Part shown: piece after piece, positions 1 through 7,412 of the stretch | Position numbering within the stretch: the first letter of the stretch is position 1 | Layout of the letters: every line of letters starts with the position of its first letter | Assembly (NCBI RefSeq): GCF_007827045.1 | Contig: NZ_RPFW01000011.1 | Location: 62,001-126,000 of the forward strand | Direction: 5' to 3' | DNA length: 64,000 bases | DNA from: Trebonia kvetii | Lineage (GTDB): Bacteria > Actinomycetota > Actinomycetes > Streptosporangiales > Streptosporangiaceae | Translations under genes and position numbers: made by a program | The notes under the pieces: model-generated | What the model was told of the DNA's origin: nothing | Seen by the model: only the letters and a program-made list of their open reading frames with translations | The model's database searches: none

Positions 1-837
1 CACAGCGGGGCACGGGAGGTACTCGCGGTCAGGTACGGGCGCCGCGTCACCAGCCGCGCGGAGAGCTACCTCAACTTCCACCTGTACGGCGAGCCGGACG
101 CGCCGCTGGACATCGACTACTTCTTCTGGGTGATCCGCGAGCCAGGGGGAGCGGTCACCCTGGTCGACACCGGGTTCGCACCGGAGACCGGCGACCGGCG
201 CCGCCGGGCCCACTGGGCGACGCCCGCAGACGCGCTGCCCGGTCTTGGCATCGCGCCCGATGACGTCACGACCGTGGTGATCAGTCACGCGCACTGGGAT
301 CACATCGGCAACCTCGGCCAATTGCCCCGCGCGGCCATCGTCATGGCTGAGGCCGAGTACGCCTTCTGGACTTCGCCCATGGCCACCCGCGCGCAGTTCG
401 CGGCGCACGCGGAACCGCAGGAGATCGCCCTGCTCGCCACGGCCCGCGCCGAGGGCAGGATCACCCTGTTCACCGGGCAGCACGCGCTGGCGCCCGGCGT
501 GGACCTGATCGAGGTCGGCGGGCACACGCCCGGCCAGCTGATCGCCACGGTGTCGACAGGGACAAGGGCGAGATCCGCCGGCACAGTGGTGCTCGCCTCG
601 GACGCGCTGCACTTCTACGAGGAGGTCGAGCGGGACCGCCCGTTCGCGATACTCGCCGACCTGCCAGGGATGTACCGCGCCTACGACACCCTCGCCCAGC
701 TGGCCAGCCAGCCGGGCACGCACCTGGTCGCCGGGCACGACCCGGCGGTGCGCGCCAGGTTCGAGCCGTGGAGCTCGCCGTCAGGCGCTGACGGCGAGCT
801 CCAGGTCACCGACCTGAGCCGGCCCGTCGCCCGCTAG
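1..837 (+). CDS. MBL-fold hydrolase, N-acyl homoserine lactonase-like (5' partial)
   Basis: Metallo-beta-lactamase-fold hydrolase of the AHL-lactonase-like group. The frame is open from base 1, so the N-terminus lies outside the window; the residues before the first internal GTG (130) still read like the family (for example AESYLNFHLYGEP). The zinc motif SHAHWDHIGN lies at about nt 286-315, then GGHTPGQL, ASDALHFYEE and VAGHDP, so the His/Asp metal ligands are all present. Members open lactone rings or hydrolyse esters; quorum quenching is possible but the substrate cannot be read from sequence. It ends convergently 35 bp from an L,D-transpeptidase gene, and its stop codon lies in a short tandem repeat (825-879). 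Confidence 0.88.
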   Translation, partial: HSGAREVLAVRYGRRVTSRAESYLNFHLYGEPDAPLDIDYFFWVIREPGGAVTLVDTGFAPETGDRRRRAHWATPADALPGLGIAPDDVTTVVISHAHWDHIGNLGQLPRAAIVMAEAEYAFWTSPMATRAQFAAHAEPQEIALLATARAEGRITLFTGQHALAPGVDLIEVGGHTPGQLIATVSTGTRARSAGTVVLASDALHFYEEVERDRPFAILADLPGMYRAYDTLAQLASQPGTHLVAGHDPAVRARFEPWSSPSGADGELQVTDLSRPVAR

Positions 838-879
838 GTGGCCTCGTTGCCCGCTAGGTGCCCCGTTGCCCGCTATGTA
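825..879. repeat. Short tandem repeat across the convergent stop codons
   Basis: Three near-identical copies of cgttgcccgctaggtg, at 825-840 (one mismatch), 845-860 and 864-879 (diverging at its end), spaced 19-20 nt apart. The first copy contains the stop of the MBL hydrolase and the last contains the stop of the opposing L,D-transpeptidase gene. It looks like a small slippage duplication at the 3' ends. Confidence 0.7.
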
Positions 880-2039
880 ACGGTGACCAGCGTGCCGTAG
901 GGCAGGTACGGGTAGGCCTCCTTGGCGGCGTTGTAGGGCAGTTCGACGCAGCCGAGCGACTGCGGGGAGCCGTAGCTGCCGCGGGGGATATAGTGCACCG
1001 CGGAACCGCCGGAGAAATACGACACCCAGGACACCGGGTCGGCGTAGTGCGAGCCGTCCGGGTTGGTGCCCTGCATGACCTGGAACGGCAGCTTCTCGTA
1101 GACCGGGAAGGTGCCCACCGGCGTCGGGTCGATGGAGATGCCGAGGTTGGCCGGCGAGGAGAAGACCACGTGACCGTTGTGCCAGATGGTCAGGCGCTGC
1201 GGCACATGATCGCTGGCGAGCGCGTAGCTGTACCCGTGGGTGTTGCGCTGGTTCTTGGCGGCCGCCGCGAGCAGCGCCTTCCACACGGCCGTCCCGGCCA
1301 CCCCGTCGGTCGGCAGCGCGTGATCGGCCTCGAAGCCGGTGATCGCGCCGCGGTCAAGGGTGTTTGCCTTGCCCTGATCCCAGAAGGAGTACAGCGCCGA
1401 CGGATAGCCGTGGTGCCAGGTGAACGTGCCCGGCGGCGGCGCGTACGCCGCGGCGAGCTGCGCCGCCCCGCTGCCCGCGGGCACCGCTGCGCCCGCGCCA
1501 GGCGTCCAGGTCATCGGCAGGTAGCCGAGCTCCGCCAGGATCTGCTGCAGCCGCAGCATGCTGTAGGCGCCGGTCTTGAACGTGGACTTCTCCGTAGCGG
1601 CGCCCGGGTCGGCCAGGCCGCTCACCGTGACGGTGACATGCGAGTTCGCAGGATAGCCAGTGTCCGGCATGAAGATGGCGGCGTTGCCCGCGCGCTGCCA
1701 GGTTCCGGCGATCGCCGGGGACAGCACGGGCAGCGGCGCGCTGGCCGGCAACGGCTGGTTATAGGTGACTGTGATGGTCCGCGCGCCGTCGACGGCCCGG
1801 TCGCCGTCGCCGGGATTGACCGAGACCAGGCGCAGCGCCACCGGCTTGGCGACGCTCGGGCTCGAGGCCGCGCTCACCGGGTGACCGCGGCCGGAGCCGC
1901 TGCCCTGTGCCGCGAGCACGATTCCCGCCGTGCAGCCGCCGATCACGAGTACCGCACCCGATGCCCACGCCGCGGTCTTACGCGAAAGGTGAATCACCAG
2001 TGCTCCCCCCATTGCTCCTTTGCACTGTTTTAACCGCAT
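873..2039 (-). CDS. L,D-transpeptidase with Ig-like and peptidoglycan-binding regions
   Basis: Predicted cell-wall cross-linking L,D-transpeptidase (YkuD fold) of 388 aa, acting outside the membrane. Residues 24-44 form a signal or anchor segment with a lipobox-like VIGGC (Cys36), so it may be a lipoprotein. Residues 65-155 resemble the bacterial Ig-like domain of actinobacterial Ldt enzymes, residues 160-255 a peptidoglycan-binding-like region, and 270-388 the YkuD domain. The catalytic motif is HYIPRG...SLGCVELP with His349 and Cys364. The common HG before the Cys is LG here. The ATG at 2039 is the longest start; a later start near residue 10 (MGGALVIHL) is possible. It is divergent from the mannose synthase gene with a 443-bp gap. 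Confidence 0.88.
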   Translation of the reverse strand: MRLKQCKGAMGGALVIHLSRKTAAWASGAVLVIGGCTAGIVLAAQGSGSGRGHPVSAASSPSVAKPVALRLVSVNPGDGDRAVDGARTITVTYNQPLPASAPLPVLSPAIAGTWQRAGNAAIFMPDTGYPANSHVTVTVSGLADPGAATEKSTFKTGAYSMLRLQQILAELGYLPMTWTPGAGAAVPAGSGAAQLAAAYAPPPGTFTWHHGYPSALYSFWDQGKANTLDRGAITGFEADHALPTDGVAGTAVWKALLAAAAKNQRNTHGYSYALASDHVPQRLTIWHNGHVVFSSPANLGISIDPTPVGTFPVYEKLPFQVMQGTNPDGSHYADPVSWVSYFSGGSAVHYIPRGSYGSPQSLGCVELPYNAAKEAYPYLPYGTLVTVT

Positions 2040-2482
2040 CTCATCAGCGAAAAATTACGCGGTGTAATGGAACATATTCCCTCAGTAATCAAGAGCTATG
2101 CCTGACTGCCGCCGAGGCCCCGCTACCGTTTCTTGGTGGCAAAAGGGCCTTACGTGACGCCAGTTGACAATGGGCGGAACAACGGTATGTTTTCACCTCA
2201 GTCCTTCAGCGGCTCACGGGCAGAGCGGCTGGCGTAGCATTGGATGAGCGTTACGGCGGGGGCCGGAGACAGCCAGTCTCCGGGTGGCTGTGGCGCGGCG
2301 GCAGGGGCCGGTGTGCGTCCGGCTGTCAGGGGGAGTTGGGCCTGGAAGGGGCCTGGGCGGCTCAGTAGAAAACGCGACCGTGCTCGTGGCCGACGAGCCG
2401 TTCGCGGACCGAAGGCGCTCGCCCGGGCTCTCTTCCACTTGACAAAGCGGACATGGCCGGATGAAGAAGGTGAAGACAGGCG
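2040..2482. other. 443-bp divergent intergenic region
   Basis: No convincing protein gene; the short open frames here lack a plausible composition. Contents: an AT-richer stretch next to the L,D-transpeptidase start, a sigma70-like promoter at 2164-2191, a perfect hairpin ccggagac/gtctccgg (2263-2270 with 2276-2283, loop agcca), and a second TTGACA (2439-2444) about 40 bp before the mannose synthase start. The stretch after the first promoter could be a long leader or a small RNA. Confidence 0.5.
2164..2191 (+). promoter_or_regulatory. Sigma70-type promoter candidate
   Basis: TTGACA at 2164-2169 and TATGTT at 2186-2191 with a 16-bp spacer, predicting a start near 2198. That is about 285 nt before the ATG of the polyprenol-P-mannose synthase gene, leaving a long structured leader or a separate small transcript. 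Confidence 0.5.
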
Positions 2483-3241
2483 ATGGGTGAACGGGACGCG
2501 GTCGCGCGCCGCGTTGTGATTGTGATGCCCACGTATAACGAGCGGCAGAACCTGGAGATCATGGCAAGCCGGATCCGCGAGTCGGTTCCCGGCGCTGACC
2601 TGCTCGTGGTTGACGACAACAGCCCCGATGGCACCGGGGACCTCGCGGACAAGCTCTGCGAGGCGGACCCGCGGGTGCAGGTGATGCACCGGATGGAGAA
2701 GGCGGGTCTCGGCAGGGCGTACGTGGCCGGCTTCGCCTGGGCGCTTGAGCGGGGCTATGACCTGATTGTCGAGATGGACGCCGACGGCTCACATCGGCCC
2801 GAGGACCTGCCGCGGCTGCTCGTCGCCGCCGAGCAGGCGGACGCGGTCATCGGGTCGCGCTACGTGCCTGGCGGCACCGTGGTGAACTGGCCGAAGTCCA
2901 GGGAGTTCCTGTCACGCGGCGCCAACGTCTACAACCGGGCGATGCTTGGCGTCCGGGTCAAGGACGCGACCGGCGGCTTCCGCGTGTACCGGGCCGCGAC
3001 GCTGCGCAAGATCGACCTGAACGGCATCGAGTCCGCGGGCTACTGCTTCCAGATCGACATGACGCTGCGCGTTCTCCAAGCGGGCCTGACGATCACCGAG
3101 GTGCCGATCACGTTCGTGGAGCGGGAGCGCGGCGCATCGAAGATGTCCAACACGGTGATCTTCGAGGCGTTCAGCAGGGTCGCCAAGTGGGGGATCAGCG
3201 CACGGCTGCACGGCCACTCGGCCGCGAGCATCCGGCGCTAG
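2483..3241 (+). CDS. Polyprenol monophosphomannose synthase (GT2)
   Basis: Transfers mannose from GDP-mannose to polyprenyl phosphate at the inner membrane face, giving the lipid-linked mannose donor for envelope mannosylation. The 252-aa single GT2 domain has VMPTYNERQNLE (residues 14-25), VVDDNSPDG (42-50) and the metal-binding EMDADGSH (97-104). It corresponds to the catalytic half of mycobacterial Ppm1; no membrane domain is fused. The ATG at 2483 follows a purine-rich gaagaaggtgaagacagg. Its product is the expected substrate of the MptB-like mannosyltransferase at 26443-28095. It ends at a strong bidirectional terminator shared with rbpA. Confidence 0.92.
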   Translation: MGERDAVARRVVIVMPTYNERQNLEIMASRIRESVPGADLLVVDDNSPDGTGDLADKLCEADPRVQVMHRMEKAGLGRAYVAGFAWALERGYDLIVEMDADGSHRPEDLPRLLVAAEQADAVIGSRYVPGGTVVNWPKSREFLSRGANVYNRAMLGVRVKDATGGFRVYRAATLRKIDLNGIESAGYCFQIDMTLRVLQAGLTITEVPITFVERERGASKMSNTVIFEAFSRVAKWGISARLHGHSAASIRR

Positions 3242-3253
3242 CCGCAGGCATGC

Positions 3254-3287
3254 CGCAAGGCGGCCCGGTACTCCGGGCCGCCTTGCG
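3254..3287. terminator. Bidirectional intrinsic terminator hairpin
   Basis: Perfect 15-bp stem, cgcaaggcggcccgg (3254-3268) with ccgggccgccttgcg (3273-3287), and the 4-nt loop tact, between the convergent mannose synthase and rbpA genes. There is only a short T tract (gttt) on the plus side, typical of GC-rich actinobacterial terminators. Confidence 0.85.
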
Positions 3288-3317
3288 CGTTTCCGCCCTG
3301 CGTGCTGCTGACGCGGG

Positions 3318-3698
3318 TCAGGCGCTGCGGCGGTTCGCCACGTCGGCGATCGCGCGCGCCTCCATGGCGCGGCGTTGCTTGACTACCTCGAGCCGCTCGG
3401 CGAGGACTGCCTCGAGATCCTCGACGGTCCGTCGCTCCATGAGCATGTCCCAATGGCTACGCGGGGGCTTGACCTTCTTGGGGGAGGGCGAATCGCCCGT
3501 GCTCGCCGTGGACATCGCACCGCAAACGCGACACTCCCATAGTGGGGGGAGTTCCGCCTCGGCGGCGAAGGGCACGCTAAAATGGTGTCCGTTGGGGCAA
3601 TCGAACGGGACGTCCTGGCGGGGGGCCAGGTCAGTGTTCCGGTCGTTTTCGTAGCTCGTGGCGCCGAGCCGGGTTCCGCGAAGTGCGCGTTCGGCCAT
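3318..3698 (-). CDS. rbpA: RNA polymerase-binding protein RbpA
   Basis: Actinobacterial RNA polymerase accessory protein that binds principal sigma factors and stabilises the open promoter complex. The 126 aa begin with the conserved MAERALRGTRLGATSYE, followed by the RbpA core with CPNGHHFSVPFA and WECRVCG (zinc-type Cys/His cluster, about residues 34-63), then the basic linker (KKVKPPRSHWDML) and the sigma-interaction domain with ERRTVEDLEAVLAERLE. The ATG at 3698 is preferred over an upstream in-frame start at 3782 because it matches the family N-terminus and is preceded by gggaggc. Monocistronic on the minus strand. Confidence 0.95.
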   Translation of the reverse strand: MAERALRGTRLGATSYENDRNTDLAPRQDVPFDCPNGHHFSVPFAAEAELPPLWECRVCGAMSTASTGDSPSPKKVKPPRSHWDMLMERRTVEDLEAVLAERLEVVKQRRAMEARAIADVANRRSA

Positions 3699-3940
3699 TA
3701 CTTGCTGCCTCCCAGGCGGTTGGCGATCTCTATCGGCAACACTGGATACCCGGACAAGATTCCCGTCACGCGGTGAGTCCAACCCCGTTTCGCGCAGGTA
3801 ACTCGAAAGTCTTCCGGCGGCACCGGGGTTCCGGGTGCTGAAAATATTGCCGCTGCGTGCGGCCGCAAACCGGTGTCAGCAGCCGCCCGAGTCCGCGATG
3901 TCCCTTATGTCGACGCGGACGGCATTCACGCCACCGGTGT

Positions 3941-4735
3941 TCACCCCACCGGCGTGCCAGGCGTCGCGGGGACACGCGGGTGCCATTGGCCGCGCTCCAT
4001 CAGGATCTCCTTGAGCAGCACGACCTCGTCGGTCATCACGCCGTCGGCCCCGAGGTCGAGCGCCTCCTCGATCTCGGCCCGCGTGTTCAGCGTCCACACG
4101 TGCACCTGCAGCCCGAGCTCGTGCGCCCGCCTGATGAACCCGCGCGTGGCGATCTTGCGCGGCACCTGGGCGCACTGCGCGCCGTACCTGGCAAGGCCGC
4201 GGGCGAGCAGTTCACCGGGCAGTCCCAGGTACCGCAGGGCCACGATGGCCGCGGGCGTGACCGCGAGGCAGACGGGCCGGTCGAGTGAGCGCTGCGCGGC
4301 GAGCAGCCGGGCACCGGAGAACGAGGTGATGCAGACCCTGTCCCATGCCCCGGTGCGCCTGAGCAGGCCCGCGAGCGGCGCGATGGTCCCCTCATCCTTG
4401 AGGTCGATGTTGAACCGCGCCTCACCGAACGAGCCGATCAGGTCCTCGAGCAGCGGAATCTCCTCGGTGCCCGCGATCCGCGCCGCGGAGACCTCCCGCC
4501 AGCTGAGCTTCCTGACCGTTCCCGTCCGGTCGGTCGCCCGGTCCAGGTCCGCGTCATGAAAGGCGATCAGCGCGCCGTCCGCCGTGGAGCGCGCGTCCGT
4601 CTCCAGGTAGGCGTAGCCGAGGCTCGCGGCGTATTCGAAGGCGGCCCAGGAATTCTCCGGGCGGTGTGCCGCCCCGCCCCGGTGCGCGAACGCAACCGGC
4701 CGGGGATGGTCCAGGTAAGGACAGTAAGCTGCCAC
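3941..4735 (-). CDS. Glycerophosphodiester phosphodiesterase
   Basis: GDPD-family TIM-barrel phosphodiesterase that releases glycerol-3-phosphate and an alcohol from deacylated phospholipid headgroups. The N-terminal signature is intact: AFAHRGGAAHRPENSW, then LETDARSTADGALIAFHDADLDR, giving the catalytic His pair and the metal Glu/Asp residues; FNIDLKDE and the C-terminal HVWTLN and LGADGVMTDE are also typical. There is no signal peptide, so it is probably cytoplasmic. The open frame runs upstream to 5509, but family similarity begins at PYLDHPRPVAFAHRGG; I chose the GTG at 4735, 12 nt after gggga. An ATG at 4819 is an alternative. Confidence 0.85.
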   Translation of the reverse strand: MAAYCPYLDHPRPVAFAHRGGAAHRPENSWAAFEYAASLGYAYLETDARSTADGALIAFHDADLDRATDRTGTVRKLSWREVSAARIAGTEEIPLLEDLIGSFGEARFNIDLKDEGTIAPLAGLLRRTGAWDRVCITSFSGARLLAAQRSLDRPVCLAVTPAAIVALRYLGLPGELLARGLARYGAQCAQVPRKIATRGFIRRAHELGLQVHVWTLNTRAEIEEALDLGADGVMTDEVVLLKEILMERGQWHPRVPATPGTPVG

Positions 4736-5133
4736 GTCACTAATTATTCCCCGCTGACCAGGCACGATAGGTAAACGGCGTTTGTCGCCCGCGTATCCCC
4801 CAGTGGAAAACAAGCTCATCGCCCCATCCTCACCGTCCACCATCCTCGCCGCGGGCCGCCTCACCCCACCCAACCCTCGTGCATCGCGAGCAACATCACA
4901 CTCCCGACACAGAACCGCCGACCCCATTTCACCCTCCATCGCCCGCGCCCAGTCGGATAACAGCAAGAAGTGTAAATGATTTTGGAAACTTTGTTCGTGA
5001 TGGAAATAAAACCCTCCATTTGGGGGAAAAGTTTCCACGAAAAACCGAATTTCCATAATCATGCTCAGACCGCACGCCAGCCGCCCGGATAACAGCAACA
5101 AGCGCGGAGCGCCAACACGCCCGGCTAGCCGGC
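4736..5133. other. 398-bp intergenic region with AT-rich palindromic core
   Basis: No gene recognised. The stretch at about 4970-5060 is markedly AT-richer than its surroundings. It holds a 10-bp inverted repeat (4983-4992 and 5028-5037) with a smaller nested one, flanked by a 17-nt direct repeat (4954-4970 and 5086-5102, 16/17 identical). The promoter of the GDPD gene on the minus strand should also lie here. Confidence 0.5.
4954..5102. repeat. Direct-repeat-flanked palindromic segment (MITE-like)
   Basis: cggataacagcaagaag (4954-4970) and cggataacagcaacaag (5086-5102) flank about 115 bp. Inside is the inverted repeat tggaaacttt (4983-4992) / aaagtttcca (5028-5037) with a nested atgga/tccat pair. 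The direct repeats are longer than usual target duplications, so origin as a mobile element is only a suggestion. Confidence 0.45.
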
Positions 5134-5754
5134 CTACGGGGACGAGCTCCATTCGCGGCGCCGGACCTCGGCGAGTGCGATCGCGGCGGCGACGGCGACG
5201 TTGAGCGAGCCGACCCGGCCGACCTGCGGGATGTAGGCCGCCGACGACACCGCGCCGAGCAGCGCTGGTGAGCAGCCGTGGTCCTCGTTGCCGATCGCCA
5301 GGCAGATGTCGCCGTCGAGCGGCGCCTCGAACAGCGGCACGGCCCCCGAGGCCAGTTCCACCGCGACCACCCGGAAGCCGTCCGCGGCAGCCTCCTTGGC
5401 CGCCTGCGCCGGCGACGGCTCGCGGTAGGCGGAAAGGAAGCGGTCGGTGCCGAGGGCGGTCTTGCCGACCGCGGGCAGGTCGAGGTCGGGCGTGATGCCG
5501 CACAGCCACACCGACTCCACGCCGAACGCGGCGGCGGTCCGCACGATGGAGCCCACGTTGAACGGCTGGCTGACCGAGTCAAGCAGGAGCGCGAGCCGCC
5601 CTTCGGTCTGCCGCCGCCACACCCTGTTGAGCCGCTTCACGTCGGTCATCCGCAGCTGCCGCGGCGGCCCGCCTGCGGGACGGCCAGCCACAGTGTCGCC
5701 TGAAGTCTCAAGGTCACCGGAAGCCTCGGAGGCGTCGGGAGTGTCAGTGGCCAT
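5134..5754 (-). CDS. TrmH-family (SpoU) RNA 2'-O-methyltransferase
   Basis: Predicted SAM-dependent tRNA/rRNA ribose methyltransferase with the SPOUT knot fold, 206 aa. After a disordered N-terminus (about 30 aa) come the three family motifs: QPFNVGSIVRTAAAFG (motif 1, with catalytic Arg), AIGNEDHGCS (motif 2) and VGSLNVAVAAAIAL (motif 3). The target nucleotide cannot be read. The ATG at 5754 follows a purine-rich stretch. It lies 12 bp downstream of an RsmC-like methyltransferase gene on the same strand, so the two RNA modification genes probably share a transcript. Confidence 0.88.
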   Translation of the reverse strand: MATDTPDASEASGDLETSGDTVAGRPAGGPPRQLRMTDVKRLNRVWRRQTEGRLALLLDSVSQPFNVGSIVRTAAAFGVESVWLCGITPDLDLPAVGKTALGTDRFLSAYREPSPAQAAKEAAADGFRVVAVELASGAVPLFEAPLDGDICLAIGNEDHGCSPALLGAVSSAAYIPQVGRVGSLNVAVAAAIALAEVRRREWSSSP

Positions 5755-5766
5755 CGGGAGTCTCCC

Positions 5767-6387
5767 TCATCCGTTGCGATCATCGGGGCCGGTCACCCGC
5801 AGCAGCCGGTAACCGCTGCGCGCGGACAGGCGCGTCACCGACCATCCTTCCTCGTTCGCCAGCCATGCGTGCAGCGAGTCGGCGCCGAGGTTGCGGCCCA
5901 TCACCAGGGTCGCGGCCGCCTGCGGCGCGAGCCGGGCCAGCCAGCCGCGGAGCATGGCGTGCAGGGCAGGCTTGCCGATGCGGACCGGCGGGTTGGACCA
6001 GATCCCGGCAAGCACCGCGGGGACCTCCGGTGACGAAGCGAGCACGCAGCGCACGTTCGCGAGGCCCGCCTGAGCAGCGTTTGACGCGCACAGCGCGAGC
6101 GCGCGCTCGTTCACGTCCACCGCCCACACGGTCGCGCCGGGGGAGCGGGCCGCGAGCGTGCACGCGATCGGCCCGTAGCCGCAGCCCAGGTCGAGGATGT
6201 CGCCTGACGCGGGCGGCGGTGGCGACTTTTCCAGCAGGAACCGGGTCCCAGGGTCGAGGCGCCCGGGGGAGAACACACCGGAGTCGGTGGCGAGCTCCAG
6301 GTACAGGTCGGGGAGCACCACCCGGACAAGACCTGGGCGGTGCGCGGCATCCGGCTGGGCCGCGAAATAGTGCGAGGAGCCGGTCAC
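5767..6387 (-). CDS. Class I SAM methyltransferase, RsmC-like
   Basis: Small (206 aa) Rossmann-fold methyltransferase resembling the catalytic C-terminal half of RsmC (16S rRNA m2G1207). SAM motif I is LDLGCGYGPIACTLAA (about residues 66-81), the acidic loop is VWAVDVNERAL, and the base-methylating NPP motif reads WSNPPVRIGK, as in guanine-N2 enzymes. Its start overlaps the stop of the upstream DUF3817 gene by 4 nt, implying translational coupling. Confidence 0.85.
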   Translation of the reverse strand: MTGSSHYFAAQPDAAHRPGLVRVVLPDLYLELATDSGVFSPGRLDPGTRFLLEKSPPPPASGDILDLGCGYGPIACTLAARSPGATVWAVDVNERALALCASNAAQAGLANVRCVLASSPEVPAVLAGIWSNPPVRIGKPALHAMLRGWLARLAPQAAATLVMGRNLGADSLHAWLANEEGWSVTRLSARSGYRLLRVTGPDDRNG

Positions 6388-6722
6388 CGGCCCACGGGCT
6401 GCTGGGGCGCCGGGTCCGACCCGGCCATCGCCGGCTCGATGTAGCGGTGGGTGAGCCAGCGCTCAACGACGAACGTCAGCACCGGGATCGTGCCGGCGAG
6501 TAGCAGCAGCACGGTCGGCCCCACCGCCAGCTTGAGCAGCCGCGACAGCAGGTAAGCGACGATCACGTAGATGATGTAGAGGATGCCGTGCACAACGCCG
6601 ACGTCGTTGGCGACCGCGGGGTGCCCGGCCACCTGGAGTGGGATGCCGACGAAGCACAGCACCATCAGCACCACGCCGGTTATGTATGCCATCACCCGGT
6701 AGCGCAGTACGGCCGCGTGCAT
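6384..6722 (-). CDS. DUF3817 integral membrane protein
   Basis: 112-aa membrane protein of the DUF3817 family, with three hydrophobic helices at about residues 12-31, 45-62 and 66-86 and a short polar C-terminus. Family function is unknown. The start is the ATG at 6722 with aggaagg upstream. The leader carries an 18-bp tandem duplication (6736-6771), each copy with a TTGC-N2-GCAA dyad, a plausible operator pair. First gene of a likely three-gene unit with the two methyltransferases. Confidence 0.85.
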   Translation of the reverse strand: MHAAVLRYRVMAYITGVVLMVLCFVGIPLQVAGHPAVANDVGVVHGILYIIYVIVAYLLSRLLKLAVGPTVLLLLAGTIPVLTFVVERWLTHRYIEPAMAGSDPAPQQPVGR

Positions 6723-6735
6723 GGTCGGTGTCCTT

Positions 6736-6771
6736 CCTGTTTGCGTGCAATGTCCTGTTTGCGTGCAATGA
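6736..6771. promoter_or_regulatory. Tandem 18-bp repeat with paired dyads
   Basis: Two 18-bp copies differing only at the last base, 6736-6753 and 6754-6771. Each contains ttgcgtgcaa (6741-6750 and 6759-6768), an inverted repeat of ttgc. They end 14 nt upstream of the DUF3817 start codon's ribosome-binding region, as expected for an operator or a promoter duplication. Confidence 0.45.
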
Positions 6772-6821
6772 CGCGTGCTATGTCACAGTGGCCCGTGACC
6801 GGACGGGCCTGCCGGTGCCGC

Positions 6822-7334
6822 CTACCAGAAGCTCCGCCGCTTGCCGCTGCCCTTGACCTCGGAGTGCAGCTTGGCGAGGTAGGCGTTGTAACTGGCGAGG
6901 TCCCCGTCGTCCGCGTCGTCGCCTGGGCGTTCGATCTGCCTGGTGCCGATTCCCTCGGGCAGCGCGATGGCGGAGGCAGCGGCGGCGCTCGCGTCGCCGG
7001 CGGCCGGCATCACGCCCCGCCGCAGCCGGAACTCATCGCGCACCGTCCGCGCCCAGAAGACAATGCCGAACCCGGCGAACAGCGGCCACTCAAACGTATA
7101 CGCCCAGCTCAGCCCGTTGCCTGCCATGGCGCGGTGCAACTGCCAGTCACCGAGCCACAGCATTCCCCAGATCGCGAGGACCGTGAAGGCATGCCACCCC
7201 AGCCAGCGTGGCTCGATCAGGAACCGCCATACTGGGCCTGAGACCCGACGCGGGGCGTCGAGCGTTACCGGAGCGTCCAGGGCGGTCGTGTCCGGCGCGG
7301 CCTGGGGCGAGGGCGCTGAACCGGGGGTTTCCAT
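6822..7334 (-). CDS. Small membrane protein, GutM-like
   Basis: 170 aa with a Pro/Ala-rich N-terminus, two membrane helices (about residues 43-62 and 72-90: WHAFTVLAIWGMLWLGDWQL and WPLFAGFGIVFWAR) and a polar, probably cytoplasmic tail ending KRRSFW. Proteins of this type in actinobacteria are often labelled glucitol-operon regulator-like (GutM) by distant similarity; no DNA-binding motif is visible, so I would not assign a regulatory role. The ATG at 7334 was chosen because upstream codons in the same open frame run antisense into the PRPP synthase gene. Divergent from prs. Confidence 0.75.
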   Translation of the reverse strand: METPGSAPSPQAAPDTTALDAPVTLDAPRRVSGPVWRFLIEPRWLGWHAFTVLAIWGMLWLGDWQLHRAMAGNGLSWAYTFEWPLFAGFGIVFWARTVRDEFRLRRGVMPAAGDASAAAASAIALPEGIGTRQIERPGDDADDGDLASYNAYLAKLHSEVKGSGKRRSFW

Positions 7335-7412
7335 GCCATCGAGCGTATCGCGCCCGGCAAGGGCGCTGATCGCCCGTCGGCTGATGTGCCAACGTGACGT
7401 CATCCGGAACGA

